Positions 25,460-34,747 of a stretch of DNA of 64,000 nucleotides are shown in pieces. The stretch's first letter is position 1, and every line of letters starts with the position of its first letter. The notes below the pieces were generated by a model. It was given only the letters and a program-made list of their open reading frames with translations, had not been told where the DNA came from and did no database searches. The stretch covers positions 248,001 through 312,000 of the forward strand of contig NZ_CAMFKM010000001.1 of the NCBI RefSeq assembly GCF_945957355.1, read 5' to 3'. This stretch comes from an uncultured Reyranella sp. (GTDB taxonomy: Bacteria > Pseudomonadota > Alphaproteobacteria > Reyranellales > Reyranellaceae). A program made the translations under genes and the position numbers.

Positions 25460-27199
25460 TCAGGCCGCTTCGGGCTTGGGCGCGTAGAGGCCGGCCAGGT
25501 AGTTGGCCTTGGCGCGAGCCCGCGACAGCTTTCCGGACGAGGTCGTCGGCAGGCCCAGGGTCGGCGGCACCAGCGCCACGTCGCAATCGACGGCGATCGC
25601 CTCGCGCACCGCCCCCGCCACGTCGCGCGCCAGCGACGCACGCGCCTCGTCCCCGGAAACACGCGCCAGCACGGCCACGACCACGCGCTCGCCTTCCCCG
25701 GTATCGATCGAGAAGGCCGCCGCATCGCCGTTCTTGACGACGCGCTTGGCCTCGACTGCCCATTCGATGTCCTGCGGCCAGACATTGCGGCCGTTGACGA
25801 TGATCAGGTCCTTGGCGCGGCCGGTGACGACGATCTCGCCGTCCAGCATGTACCCGAGGTCGCCGGTATCGAGCCACCCGTCGGACAGGACCTCGCGACT
25901 GGCCTCGGGCTCGCCGAAGTAGCCCGGCATGATGCTGGGACCGGAGACGAAGATACGGCCGACTTCACGGTCGCCCAACACAGCGCCGTCCGCGCCGCGC
26001 ACTTCGAGCCGGTGCCCGGGCAGCACGCGGCCGCAGATCACGAAGCGGCGCGCCCGCTGGTGGTCGTTGGGATCCGATGCCGGCACCGCGCGCTGCGCCT
26101 CCGCGAGCACCGTGCGATCGATGGCATCGGTACGCACGCCCGTATCATGGGGGCAGAAGGTGATGGCGAGGCAGACCTCGGCCATGCCGTAGCTCGGGAT
26201 GAAGGCGGTGCTGTCGAAGCCGTACGGCGCGAAAGTCGCGGCGAAACGCTCCAGCACGTCGGCCCGCACCATGTCGCCGCCGATACCGGCATGGCGCCAG
26301 CAGCGCAGGTCGAGATCGGACGGGACCTGGGCCGCGCCCCGGCGGACGGCGAGGTCGTAGCCGAAGCTCGGACTGTAGGAGATGGTGCAGCGGTTGCGCG
26401 AGATGAGGTTCAGCCACTGCATCGGCCGGCGCGCGAAGTCGCGCGGTGTCAGATAGTCGATCGAGATCTGGGTCGACAGCGGCGCCATCAGGAAACCGAT
26501 CAGGCCCATGTCGTGGTAGAGCGGCAGCCAGCTCACCGCACGATCACCCTCGACGACGCCAAGGCCGGCCGGTCCGACCATGCCGGCGAGATTGGCCATC
26601 AGCGCGCGCTGGGTGATCTGCACACCGTGCGGATGACGCGTGCTGCCCGACGAGAACTGGATGTAGCACTGGTCGTCGGCGCCGAGCGGCCTGAGATCGA
26701 CCGGCTTCTCGGGCAGCGAATCGATCGCGTCCATGCCGCCATGGAGACGGATGGCGGGGAATTCCTGCGCCGCATCCGCCAGATAACCCGCCAGATCGTC
26801 GAGGCCGACCGCGGCGACGGCACCGGAAGCGGCAAGCTGGCGGCGAAGCTGGTCGAGATAGGCTTCCTTGCCGCCGATGCCGACCGGGATCGAGACCGGC
26901 ACGGGCAGCAGCCCGGCATACTGGGCACCGAAGAAGGAATCGAAGAAGCCGGGCCAGGTGTCGGCCGTGATCAGGATCCGCTCACCCCGCGCGAAACCGG
27001 CACCGATCAGCTTGCGGGCAACGACCTGGGCCCGTTCGCGGACCTCGCGCCACGGCAAGGCCGAGAGTTGCTCACCCTTGGCATTATAAAAGGTCACGCC
27101 GGTCTCGCCCCTGGCCGCATAGTCGAGCATCGCGGGCACCGAGTCGAAGCCGGCGCGATGCAGGGGCAGCGAGGAATTGCGGGTGGGCAACATTTTCAT
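25460..27199 (-). CDS. aasR: Fatty acyl-AMP ligase / acyl-ACP synthetase (AasR-like)
   Basis: ANL-superfamily adenylating enzyme, 579 residues, FAAL-like. The ATP loop reads FSSGSTRHPHGV, the FAAL-style variant without the usual GxPKG. Further motifs are SYGMAEVCLA, GWLDTGDLGYM, GRAKDLIIVNGRN and the catalytic Lys557 in TTSSGKLSR. It should activate a fatty acid and load it on the neighbouring ACP, as AasR does in Caulobacter ceramide synthesis. It is first in the seven-gene minus-strand run. ATG 27199 has AGGAG 12 bases upstream; ATG 27193 is a near alternative. Confidence 0.87.
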   Translation of the reverse strand: MKMLPTRNSSLPLHRAGFDSVPAMLDYAARGETGVTFYNAKGEQLSALPWREVRERAQVVARKLIGAGFARGERILITADTWPGFFDSFFGAQYAGLLPVPVSIPVGIGGKEAYLDQLRRQLAASGAVAAVGLDDLAGYLADAAQEFPAIRLHGGMDAIDSLPEKPVDLRPLGADDQCYIQFSSGSTRHPHGVQITQRALMANLAGMVGPAGLGVVEGDRAVSWLPLYHDMGLIGFLMAPLSTQISIDYLTPRDFARRPMQWLNLISRNRCTISYSPSFGYDLAVRRGAAQVPSDLDLRCWRHAGIGGDMVRADVLERFAATFAPYGFDSTAFIPSYGMAEVCLAITFCPHDTGVRTDAIDRTVLAEAQRAVPASDPNDHQRARRFVICGRVLPGHRLEVRGADGAVLGDREVGRIFVSGPSIMPGYFGEPEASREVLSDGWLDTGDLGYMLDGEIVVTGRAKDLIIVNGRNVWPQDIEWAVEAKRVVKNGDAAAFSIDTGEGERVVVAVLARVSGDEARASLARDVAGAVREAIAVDCDVALVPPTLGLPTTSSGKLSRARAKANYLAGLYAPKPEAA

Positions 27200-27220
27200 C
27201 GGAAGGCGGGTCTCCTAGCA

Positions 27221-27238
27221 GAGGGGTCGGAACCCCTC
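27221..27238 (-). promoter_or_regulatory. Hairpin in the leader of the ceramide run
   Basis: GAGGGGT and ACCCCTC form a perfect 7-bp stem with a CGGA loop, 22 bases upstream of the aasR start on the minus strand. It could be a 5' UTR structure or a regulator-binding dyad. Confidence 0.4.
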
Positions 27239-27269
27239 AAGGCGCGCGCCGCCGGCCCGCCGGCCCAAG

Positions 27270-27298
27270 TTGACACACCCGGAACCCGGTAAGATAGT
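27270..27298 (+). promoter_or_regulatory. Candidate sigma-70 promoter for argD-argF-hslO
   Basis: TTGACA (27270-27275), a 17-base spacer and GATAGT (27293-27298, 4 of 6 matches) make a good housekeeping promoter. Transcription would start near 27305 and give a UTR of about 75 bases before the argD GTG at 27382. Confidence 0.6.
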
Positions 27299-27381
27299 GC
27301 CCGCCCCTCGCCAGGACCCGGAGTTTCCATCCCGGAATCGTCGGAACGGCGGGGGTTTTTGGTTTTTGAGGGAGGCTCGCT

Positions 27382-28578
27382 GTGATTACGGCTGTGATGC
27401 CGACGTACGGTCGCAAGGACGTCGTGTTCGAACGCGGAGAGGGCAATTATCTCTACGCGGTGGACGGCCGACGTTACTTGGACTTCACGTCCGGTATCGC
27501 CGTGAACGCGCTCGGCCACTGCCATCCCTACCTGGTCAAGGCACTGACCGAGCAGGGCTCCAGGCTCTGGCACACCTCGAACCTGTTCCGGATCGGTAAT
27601 GGCGAGAAGCTGGCCAAGCGGCTGACCGAGAACTCGTTTGCCGACACGATGTTCTTCTGCAACTCCGGCGCGGAGGCCATCGAGGGCGGCATCAAGCTGA
27701 TCCGCAAGTATCAGTACATGAACGGCCAGCCCAAGCGGTACAAGATCATCTGCTTCCAGGCGGCGTTCCACGGCCGCCTGCTGAACGCGCTCGCCGCCAC
27801 CGGCAACGAGAAGTACCTCGAAGGCTTCGGCCCGCCGGCGCCCGGCTACAAGCACGCGCCGTTGAACAACACCAACGTCGTCCGCGACATGATCGACGAC
27901 GAGACCGCCGGCATCCTGGTCGAGCCGATCCAGGGCGAAGGCGGCATCCGCGCCACGACTCCGCAGTTCCTCAAGGACCTGCGCGCCATCTGCGACGAGT
28001 TCGGCCTGCTGCTGTTCTACGACGAGATCCACACCGGTTTCGGGCGGACCGGCAAGCTGTGGGGCTACGACTGGTCGGGCGTGAAGCCCGATGTCGCGGC
28101 GATCGCCAAGGGCATGGGCGGCGGCTTCCCGATCGGCGCCTTCATGGCGACCGAGAAGGCGGCCGTCGGCATGGTCCCGGGCACGCACGGGTCGACCTAT
28201 GGCGGCAATCCGCTGGCGACGGGCGTCGCCAATGCAGTGCTCGACGTCCTGCTGGCCCCGGGCTTCATCGACGGCGTGCGCGAACGCGGCGAGTACCTGA
28301 AAGGCCGGCTCGAGGAACTCTGCCGGAAGCACCCCAAGGTGTTCGTCGAGCAGCGCGGCATGGGCTTCCTGCAGGGCCTGCAGTGCGCCCCGTCGGTGGC
28401 GGTGGGCGACATGGTGAACAAGCTGCAGTCGCTGGGACTCCTGGTCCCGCCGGCCGGCGAGAACGTGATCCGCATTTTCCCGGCGCTGATCGCCGACAAG
28501 GCGGCGCTGGACGAGGGCATTGCGATTCTCGAGCAGGCGGCGGAGTCGTTCGAGGCGGCGGCAAAGGCCGCCGAGTAA
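27382..28578 (+). CDS. argD: Acetylornithine aminotransferase
   Basis: Class III PLP aminotransferase of arginine synthesis, 398 residues. It has [35 protein letters not shown], the [13 protein letters not shown] cofactor segment and the PLP Lys in [14 protein letters not shown]. The order argD then argF is common in alphaproteobacteria. The start is GTG 27382 because GAGGGAGG (27368-27375) lies 6 bases upstream; ATG 27397 would also keep the domain. Two bases separate its stop from argF. Confidence 0.92.
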   Translation: MITAVMPTYGRKDVVFERGEGNYLYAVDGRRYLDFTSGIAVNALGHCHPYLVKALTEQGSRLWHTSNLFRIGNGEKLAKRLTENSFADTMFFCNSGAEAIEGGIKLIRKYQYMNGQPKRYKIICFQAAFHGRLLNALAATGNEKYLEGFGPPAPGYKHAPLNNTNVVRDMIDDETAGILVEPIQGEGGIRATTPQFLKDLRAICDEFGLLLFYDEIHTGFGRTGKLWGYDWSGVKPDVAAIAKGMGGGFPIGAFMATEKAAVGMVPGTHGSTYGGNPLATGVANAVLDVLLAPGFIDGVRERGEYLKGRLEELCRKHPKVFVEQRGMGFLQGLQCAPSVAVGDMVNKLQSLGLLVPPAGENVIRIFPALIADKAALDEGIAILEQAAESFEAAAKAAE

Positions 28579-28580
28579 CC

Positions 28581-29507
28581 ATGACGACACCCAAGCACTT
28601 CCTCGACCTCGACCAGGTCGATCCCAAGACGCTTCGCCAGATCCTGGATCGCGGCAAGGCGATGAAGAAGGCGCGGGCCAATGGCGGACACGACCAGCCG
28701 CTGGCCGGCAAGACGCTGGCCATGATCTTCGAGAAGCCCTCGACACGCACACGCGTGTCGTTCGAGGTCGGCATGCGCGAGCTCGGCGGCCAGACCATCA
28801 TGCTCGGACGCACCGACACCCAGCTCGGCCGTGGCGAGACCATTGCCGACACGGCGCGCGTGCTCAGCCGCTACGTCGACATCATCATGATGCGCACCAC
28901 CGTCGAGGACAAACTCCTCGAGATGGCGAAGTACGCGACCGTGCCGGTGATCAACGGGCTCACCGACAAGACGCATCCCTGCCAGCTCATGGCCGACGTC
29001 ATGACCTACGAGGAGCATCGCGGCTCCATCGAAGGCAAGTCGGTGGTCTGGTCGGGCGACGGCAACAACATGGCGACGTCCTGGATCCATGCGGCGGTCC
29101 AGTTCGACTTCGAGCTGCGCATCGCCTGCCCGCCGGAGCTGACGCCGCCGGCCGACGTGGTGCAGTGGGCCGAGAAGTCCAAGGGCCGCATCTCGATCGG
29201 CCATGACCCCGAGTCGATGGTGAAGGGCGCGGACTGCGTCGTCACCGACACCTGGGTGTCGATGGGCGACGAGGACCCCGACAGTCCGAGCGCCGCGCGA
29301 CGGCACAATCTGCTGCGTGCCTATCAGGTCGACGAGCGACTGATGAAGCAGGCCAAGAAGGATGCGATCTTCATGCACTGCCTGCCCGCGCATCGCGGCG
29401 AGGAAGTGACCGCCGAGGTGATCGACGGTCCGCAGTCGGTCGTGTTCGACGAGGCCGAGAACCGCCTGCACGCCCAGAAGAGCATCCTGGCCTGGTGCCT
29501 GTCTTGA
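28581..29507 (+). CDS. argF: Ornithine carbamoyltransferase
   Basis: Joins ornithine and carbamoyl phosphate to give citrulline in arginine synthesis, 308 residues, cytoplasmic trimer. Carbamoyl-phosphate motif STRTR, HPCQ, the ornithine loop with DTWVSMG and the [10 protein letters not shown] motif are all present. ATG 28581 directly follows the argD stop; the frame extends upstream inside argD but that part is not conserved. Together with ornithine decarboxylase at 17991, ornithine is the shared branch-point metabolite of this window. Confidence 0.95.
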   Translation: MTTPKHFLDLDQVDPKTLRQILDRGKAMKKARANGGHDQPLAGKTLAMIFEKPSTRTRVSFEVGMRELGGQTIMLGRTDTQLGRGETIADTARVLSRYVDIIMMRTTVEDKLLEMAKYATVPVINGLTDKTHPCQLMADVMTYEEHRGSIEGKSVVWSGDGNNMATSWIHAAVQFDFELRIACPPELTPPADVVQWAEKSKGRISIGHDPESMVKGADCVVTDTWVSMGDEDPDSPSAARRHNLLRAYQVDERLMKQAKKDAIFMHCLPAHRGEEVTAEVIDGPQSVVFDEAENRLHAQKSILAWCLS

Positions 29508-30469
29508 GCACAGCCTCGGGAGGACTTCCTTCCGATGACTGGGACCGCGTCCTTCCTTTCCAGCTGGACGCGCTCGGCGTACGCGGCCGGCTGGTCCGGC
29601 TGGGTCCTGCTCTGGATGAAGTGATCGAGCGCCACGGCTATCCATTGGCCGTGGCGCGGCCACTGGCCGAATCGATGGTGCTGTGCGCCACCCTCGCGAC
29701 CTCGCTGAAATACGACGGCATCTTCACCCTGCAGATCAGCGGCGACGGGCCGATCCGCCTGCTCGTCACCGACCTCACCAGCGATGGCGCCCTGCGCGGC
29801 TATGCCCAGTTCGATTCCTGGAAGCTCGCCATTGCGCTCGGCAGCGGCAACGAGGACGCGCCCGACGGCTACGTTCCGAAGCTGTTCGGCCAGGGCCGCC
29901 TCGCCTTCACCGTTGACCAAGGCCAGCATACGGAACGCTACCAGGGCGTCGTGCCGCTCGAGGGCGCGACGCTCGCCGACTGCGCCCACATCTATTTCCG
30001 CCAGTCCGAGCAACTCCCGACCGGCATCAAGATCGCCGCCCGACGCAGCGACGAAGGCGGCGGGCATCGCTGGCACGCTTCGGCGCTGATGGTGCAGCAG
30101 ATGCCGGAGTTCGATGCCGGCCGCCTCGACATCGATGCCGAGCAGCGCGAGGACGACTGGCGCAAGGCCGTGATCCTGATGGCCTCGGCCACTGAAAGGG
30201 AAATGCTCGATCCGGCATTGCCCGGCACGACGCTCCTGCACCGCCTGTTCCACCAGGAGCAGCCACGCGTCTTCGAGCGCCGCGCCTTCGCGGCGCGCTG
30301 CCGCTGCAGCCGCGACCGGATCGACAACGTGCTGCGCTCGATCCGTCGCGAGGAACTCGACGATCTGCGCGACAAAACCGGCCGCGTTTCGGTGAAGTGC
30401 GAGTTCTGCTCGACCGAATACGCCTACGATGACGGCGATCTCGACTGCCTCTACGCCGCGGCCGGCTAG
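29495..30469 (+). CDS. hslO: Redox-regulated chaperone Hsp33
   Basis: Cytoplasmic holdase activated by oxidative unfolding, 324 residues, normal length for alphaproteobacterial forms. The C-terminal zinc switch has the four Cys as CRC and CEFC (CxC...CxxC). The body has the [18 protein letters not shown] and [11 protein letters not shown] segments of the family. It overlaps argF by 13 bases from GTG 29495; TTG 29504, overlapping the argF stop as TTGA, is the alternative. argD-argF-hslO is a recurring operon in alphaproteobacteria as far as I recall. A strong hairpin follows. Confidence 0.93.
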   Translation: MPVLSTASGGLPSDDWDRVLPFQLDALGVRGRLVRLGPALDEVIERHGYPLAVARPLAESMVLCATLATSLKYDGIFTLQISGDGPIRLLVTDLTSDGALRGYAQFDSWKLAIALGSGNEDAPDGYVPKLFGQGRLAFTVDQGQHTERYQGVVPLEGATLADCAHIYFRQSEQLPTGIKIAARRSDEGGGHRWHASALMVQQMPEFDAGRLDIDAEQREDDWRKAVILMASATEREMLDPALPGTTLLHRLFHQEQPRVFERRAFAARCRCSRDRIDNVLRSIRREELDDLRDKTGRVSVKCEFCSTEYAYDDGDLDCLYAAAG

Positions 30470-30477
30470 ATCGCGAG

Positions 30478-30512
30478 GCCGGGAGACGGGCGTTCAGGCC
30501 CGTCTTCCCGGC
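30478..30512. terminator. Convergent terminator after hslO
   Basis: GCCGGGAGACGGGC (30478-30491) pairs with GCCCGTCTTCCCGGC (30498-30512) around a 6-base loop, with one bulged T. It lies between the ends of hslO (plus) and the ABC binding-protein gene (minus) and can serve both. Confidence 0.75.
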
Positions 30513-30546
30513 GAAGACCATGGCTCATGGGGCGAGGCCGTCCGCG

Positions 30547-31809
30547 CTATTTCGGCAGCAGCGCCTGCACCTGAGTGGCGGACCGCTTCAGCGCCTCCTC
30601 CGGCGCGGCCTTTCCTGCCACGACCGACTCCATGGCGTCGTAGATCACCTGGATCGCCTTGAGGCTGTTCTCGCCCGGGAAGCCGAGCCAGGCCGTCGTG
30701 CGTGCCCGTTGCGAGATTGCCGTGCGCATGTTGGGATTGCTCGCGTAGTAGTTGCCCAGCAGTTCGGGCGTATCGATCGCGATCTGGTTCGACGCCATGT
30801 AGCCGATATGACGGACCATGATCGTCTGGCCGACCGGACCGGCCGCAAACTTGATGAACTCCCAGGCCGCGGCCTGCTTGGCCGGGTCCTTGGCGAAGAT
30901 CATCATCGTCGCGCCGCCCGAGACGATCTTCGAATCTGGCCGCGGGCTGGGGAATGGCGCAGTGCCCAGCTCGAAGCGAGGACCGATCTTGCTCGTGAAG
31001 CTGTTCACACGCGCCGATGACGACATGTAGAACCCGATCTTGCCAGCGATGAAAGCCTGCGTCGCCTGTTCGTCGGTGAGGTTCGGCATACCGCCCTCTT
31101 TCGCCAGGTCGCGCAGGATCTCGAAGGTCTTAAGGCCCGCCGGCGTGTCGAAGCCCACCTTCTTGCCATCGGGCGACAGCATCTGGCCGTCGTGGGTGAA
31201 CAGGAGCTCCTGCCAGAGATAGTTCCCCGTCGTCGTCCACACCATGTAGGCACCATGGGTGTTGCTGGCGGCATCGGTGATCCTGCGCGCAAGCCCAAGC
31301 AGTTCGGGCCACGTCTTCGGCGGCTGGGCGGGATCGCCACCCGCCTTGCGCAGCAGGTCGGCGTTGAAATAGAGGATCGGCGTCGAGAGCGCGAACGGCA
31401 TGCCGTAGAGCTTGCCGTTCACGAGGCCGGTCGAGATCATGCCCGGCACGTAGCCCTGCTTTTCCCAATCCGCTTCCTTCGCCACGAAGCCGTCGAGAGG
31501 AACCGCGAGCTTGCGATCCACGAAGAGGTGCATGAGGTTGGTGCCGTTGAAGGCGATGTCCGGCATGCTGCCCGTTACGGCGCCGCGCAGCACGGCACTC
31601 GCCGTTTCCTCGTAGGCCTTGGTCGGCGCAAGGAGCTTCACCTGAATATCCGGCCGCTTCGCGGCGAACGCCTTCACGATCTCCTCGATCGGAGCCTGGT
31701 AGAGGTAGGGCTGCGGATAGAGCACGGTGATCTCGACCGCGCCGGCGCCGCGCATGCCCGTGAACCCGAACAGCAACATGGCGGACAAGAGAAAGAGCAG
31801 TCGCTTCAT
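30547..31809 (-). CDS. ABC transporter substrate-binding protein, family 1
   Basis: Periplasmic binding protein, 420 residues, with a Sec signal (MKRLLFLLSAMLLFG to GAGA, about residue 24). The fold is the UgpB/MalE-like cluster: EITVLYPQPYLYQAP, PDIAFNGTNLMH, PILYFNADLLRKAG and WPELLGLA. It is less like UgpB than the protein at 1246-2565, so it probably binds a different polyol, sugar or glycerophosphodiester. It is the last gene of a five-gene run: dioxygenase, ATPase, two permeases, binding protein. Confidence 0.87.
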   Translation of the reverse strand: MKRLLFLLSAMLLFGFTGMRGAGAVEITVLYPQPYLYQAPIEEIVKAFAAKRPDIQVKLLAPTKAYEETASAVLRGAVTGSMPDIAFNGTNLMHLFVDRKLAVPLDGFVAKEADWEKQGYVPGMISTGLVNGKLYGMPFALSTPILYFNADLLRKAGGDPAQPPKTWPELLGLARRITDAASNTHGAYMVWTTTGNYLWQELLFTHDGQMLSPDGKKVGFDTPAGLKTFEILRDLAKEGGMPNLTDEQATQAFIAGKIGFYMSSSARVNSFTSKIGPRFELGTAPFPSPRPDSKIVSGGATMMIFAKDPAKQAAAWEFIKFAAGPVGQTIMVRHIGYMASNQIAIDTPELLGNYYASNPNMRTAISQRARTTAWLGFPGENSLKAIQVIYDAMESVVAGKAAPEEALKRSATQVQALLPK

Positions 31810-31855
31810 CGAAGAGCTCGCTGATTGTGAGGGAGGAACACGGGAACGGCCGGCA

Positions 31856-32683
31856 TTACTTCGAGCCCAGCCAGGTCATGCCATCGAGGAAGCGCCGTTG
31901 GGCCAGCGCGAACAGGACGAGCAGCGGCGCCGCGATCATCAGGGCGCCCGCCAGCAGGGGACCGTAGTCCGAACCGATCTCCTGGACCTGGAACAGCATC
32001 ACGCCGAAGGGCGGCGTGGCCTTGGCTCCCGACGTGATCACCACCGACGGCCACAGCAGGTCGTTCCAGTGCGCCACGAGGGATATGATGACAAGTGCGC
32101 CGATGGCGGGCGAGATCATCGGCACGAGCAGCCGCACCAGGATTTCGCCCTCGCCCAGGCCGTCGAGCCGCGCCGTCTCGATCATCTCGTCGGGAACCCG
32201 GAGGAACGCCTGTCGCAGCAGGAAGATTCCGAGCGGTGAGATCGTCCACGGCAGGATGAGGCCGGCATAGGTGTCTATCAGCCCGGCCCCTGCCGCCATG
32301 ATGAAGAGCGGCAGCGCCAGGGCCGCCGGGGGAACCACCAGCGCCACCAAAACCACGAGCCAGATCAGGCGAAGGCCCGGGACGCGGGCCTTGGCCAGCA
32401 CGTAGGCAGCGGGAATCGCGACCAGAAGCTGGCACGCGATGATCGCAACGCAGACGAAGACACCGTTCGCCAGGAAGCGCAGCAAAGGCGAGGCCGTGAG
32501 CGCGCGGGCATAGTTCTCGAACCCGATCCAGCGGCTGGGGAGAAGATGGAACTGCGGCGAGAACACGTCCTCCGCAGGCAGGAAGGAGATCCGGATCGCC
32601 CAGAGCAGTGGCAGCAGCACCAGAACGGCGCCACTGACCAGCACGACATGCCGCGCCAGTCCCGTGAAACGGGGCCGGCTCAT
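31856..32683 (-). CDS. ABC transporter permease, UgpE/MalG-like
   Basis: Inner-membrane channel subunit, 275 residues, six predicted helices. The EAA loop is EMIETARLDGLGEGEI near residue 180. ATG 32683 overlaps the preceding permease stop (ATGA); the frame runs open further upstream but into that gene. Works with the permease at 32680-33579 and the ATPase at 33566-34723. It is clearly distinct from the window's first ugpE. Confidence 0.88.
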   Translation of the reverse strand: MSRPRFTGLARHVVLVSGAVLVLLPLLWAIRISFLPAEDVFSPQFHLLPSRWIGFENYARALTASPLLRFLANGVFVCVAIIACQLLVAIPAAYVLAKARVPGLRLIWLVVLVALVVPPAALALPLFIMAAGAGLIDTYAGLILPWTISPLGIFLLRQAFLRVPDEMIETARLDGLGEGEILVRLLVPMISPAIGALVIISLVAHWNDLLWPSVVITSGAKATPPFGVMLFQVQEIGSDYGPLLAGALMIAAPLLVLFALAQRRFLDGMTWLGSK

Positions 32684-33579
32684 CGGGAGCGCCCCGCGCG
32701 CGTCGCATAGAGCTGGACCAGGCTCAGCGCCAGGACCACGGCAATGAAGAGGATCGTGGCGGCTGCGGCCAGGTTCGTCCGGAAGAGCGAGAAGGCTTCC
32801 TGGTAGATGAAGTACAGCGCGACCAGCGTCGCCTTCTCCGGGCCGCCGCGCGTGATGATCGCGACCGTATCGAACACGCGCAGCGCGTGGATCGAACTGA
32901 AGATCAGAACGAAGACCGTGATCGGCGCGAGGTGCGGCAGGGTCACATGCCACAGCCGATCCAGAACCGAGCCACACCCATCGAGTGACACCGCCTCGAC
33001 CAGCTCGTGCGGTACTGTCCTGAGCCCTGCCAGGAAGAACAGCATTGCGAACCCCGCCTCGCTCCAGATGCCGATCATCGCCAGGGTCGGCAGTGCGGCT
33101 TGCGGGTCCTGCAGCCAGTTTCCGGGGGCGAAGCCCAGCAGGCGCAGCACTTGCGGCACGGCACCCACCGACGGGCTGAGCAGCATCTGCCAGGCGACCG
33201 ACATCGCCGCGAGCGTCGCCACCGATGGCAGGAAGAAGATCATGCGATAGAGGGCCTGCCCGCGGCCGCACTCGGCGATCAGCAGCGCCACGGCGAGACC
33301 CGCCAAGGTCGTGATCGGCACCACGGCGCCGACATAGCGGGCGGTGTTCCAGACCGCGATCTGGAAGTCCTGATCCTCGAGCAGCGTGCGGAAGGTCTCG
33401 AGACCCACGAATTCCGGAGCACCGCCGCCGAGATGCCAGTCGGTGAAGGCCGTGGCGGCCACGAGCGCCAGGGGCACCAGGATCATCGCGACCAGCAGCA
33501 AGACCGCCGGCGCCAGCATCAAATAGGGACCGGCAATGGAATCCCGCCACCGCGGCAACCGCGCGTCAGCCACGTGCAT
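32680..33579 (-). CDS. ABC transporter permease, UgpA/MalF-like
   Basis: Inner-membrane channel subunit, 299 residues, with six predicted helices, the first at about residues 19-42. The EAA loop reads ELVEAVSLDGCGSVLDRLW near residue 200, and GGPEKATLV follows, as in UgpA-class permeases. ATG 33579 gives MHVADARLP and overlaps the ATPase gene by 14 bases; upstream the frame continues only as antisense-like sequence within that gene. Confidence 0.88.
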   Translation of the reverse strand: MHVADARLPRWRDSIAGPYLMLAPAVLLLVAMILVPLALVAATAFTDWHLGGGAPEFVGLETFRTLLEDQDFQIAVWNTARYVGAVVPITTLAGLAVALLIAECGRGQALYRMIFFLPSVATLAAMSVAWQMLLSPSVGAVPQVLRLLGFAPGNWLQDPQAALPTLAMIGIWSEAGFAMLFFLAGLRTVPHELVEAVSLDGCGSVLDRLWHVTLPHLAPITVFVLIFSSIHALRVFDTVAIITRGGPEKATLVALYFIYQEAFSLFRTNLAAAATILFIAVVLALSLVQLYATRAGRSR

Positions 33580-34723
33580 AGGCCGCCATCGAGACGGGAA
33601 GCCCGACAAGCCGCGAGCCGTCCTCGGAAAAGTAAAGGGCATCGTCGGCCGAGATCGCGGCTCGGACTTCGTCGCCGGGCCGGAACGCAAGCGCCCGACC
33701 GGCACGGGCAACGAGAAGAGCTTCCCCGCCGTCCCGGCCAGCGAGATGGACGAGGCCGTCATGGCCGTGATCCTCGATCCGCACGACCCGTAGCAGGGGT
33801 CTGCTGTCGTCATGGCCCGCGGCGATCCGCACATTCTCGGGCCGAACGGCAACACTCACCTTCTGGCCCGCCGTGGTGTCGAGGCGGACATCGAAGACGA
33901 AGCCGCCGGCCAGCACCCGACCCGACGCATCGGCCGTGCCGTCCAGGACATTGATCGTCGGCGTGCCGACGAAGCGTGCGACCGCCAGGGAGACAGGATC
34001 GCGATAGATTTCCGCGGGCGTACCGAACTGGGCCACCCGGCCTCCGAGCATCACCGCGACGCGGTCGGAAATCGCCAGCGCCTCGCCCTGGTCGTGGGTG
34101 ACGAAGACGCAGGCGACCCCGAAGGCCCGCTGGATCTGCACGATCTCGTCACGCGCCTGCGCGCGGACCTTGGCATCGAGGCTGGAGAGCGGCTCGTCGA
34201 GCAGCAGCAACCGGCTGTCGCGCACAAGGGCACGGCCGATCGCAACACGCTGACGTTGCCCACCGGACAACCGTGCAGGCACGCGGTCGATCACGCCTTG
34301 GATGTCGAGACGGCCGGCGATGTCGTCGACCGCGCCGTCGATCTCGCGCTCGATCGACCGCACCGACGGCGAGAGCCGCAACGGGCCGAGCATCCGTTGC
34401 AGCCGGGTCAACCGGCGGGCGCGCAGCGGCAGGGCGATGTTCTGCCGGCCGGTGAGATGCGGATAAAGAGCCAGCGACTGGAAAACCATCGCCACGTTGC
34501 GGGCGCCCGGCGGCAGGCTGGAGACGTCGCGCGACCCGATCTGAATCATGCCGCGGTCGGCGCGCTCCAGACCGGCAACGATCCGCAGCAGGGTCGACTT
34601 TCCGCAGCCCGAGGGGCCGAGCAGGCTCACGATCTCCCCTTCTGCAACGGTAAGATCGATATCCGCCAGCACGGCCCCGGAGCCGAACGACTTGAAGACG
34701 CCTCGTACGCTGAGAGCCGGCAC
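33566..34723 (-). CDS. ABC transporter ATP-binding protein, UgpC/MalK-like
   Basis: Cytoplasmic ATPase of a CUT1-type importer, 385 residues. Walker A is GPSGCGKST (36-44), signature LSGGQRQR, Walker B LLLLDEPLSSLD, H-loop VTHDQ; a TOBE/OB regulatory part fills residues about 240-385. Between the Q-loop and the signature there is an insertion of roughly 18 residues (around LQRMLGPLRLSPSVRS) that UgpC and MalK lack. It follows the TauD-like gene by 24 bases. Confidence 0.92.
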   Translation of the reverse strand: MPALSVRGVFKSFGSGAVLADIDLTVAEGEIVSLLGPSGCGKSTLLRIVAGLERADRGMIQIGSRDVSSLPPGARNVAMVFQSLALYPHLTGRQNIALPLRARRLTRLQRMLGPLRLSPSVRSIEREIDGAVDDIAGRLDIQGVIDRVPARLSGGQRQRVAIGRALVRDSRLLLLDEPLSSLDAKVRAQARDEIVQIQRAFGVACVFVTHDQGEALAISDRVAVMLGGRVAQFGTPAEIYRDPVSLAVARFVGTPTINVLDGTADASGRVLAGGFVFDVRLDTTAGQKVSVAVRPENVRIAAGHDDSRPLLRVVRIEDHGHDGLVHLAGRDGGEALLVARAGRALAFRPGDEVRAAISADDALYFSEDGSRLVGLPVSMAAYARG

Positions 34724-34747
34724 GCTACCCCCGAAACAAACGCCTGT

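Noticed and set aside
24650..27292. 880-codon plus-strand open frame over the reductase and acyl-ACP synthetase genes
   Set aside because: Antisense shadow: low-complexity Gly/Arg/His/Asp sequence and no start context; both minus-strand genes have full motifs.
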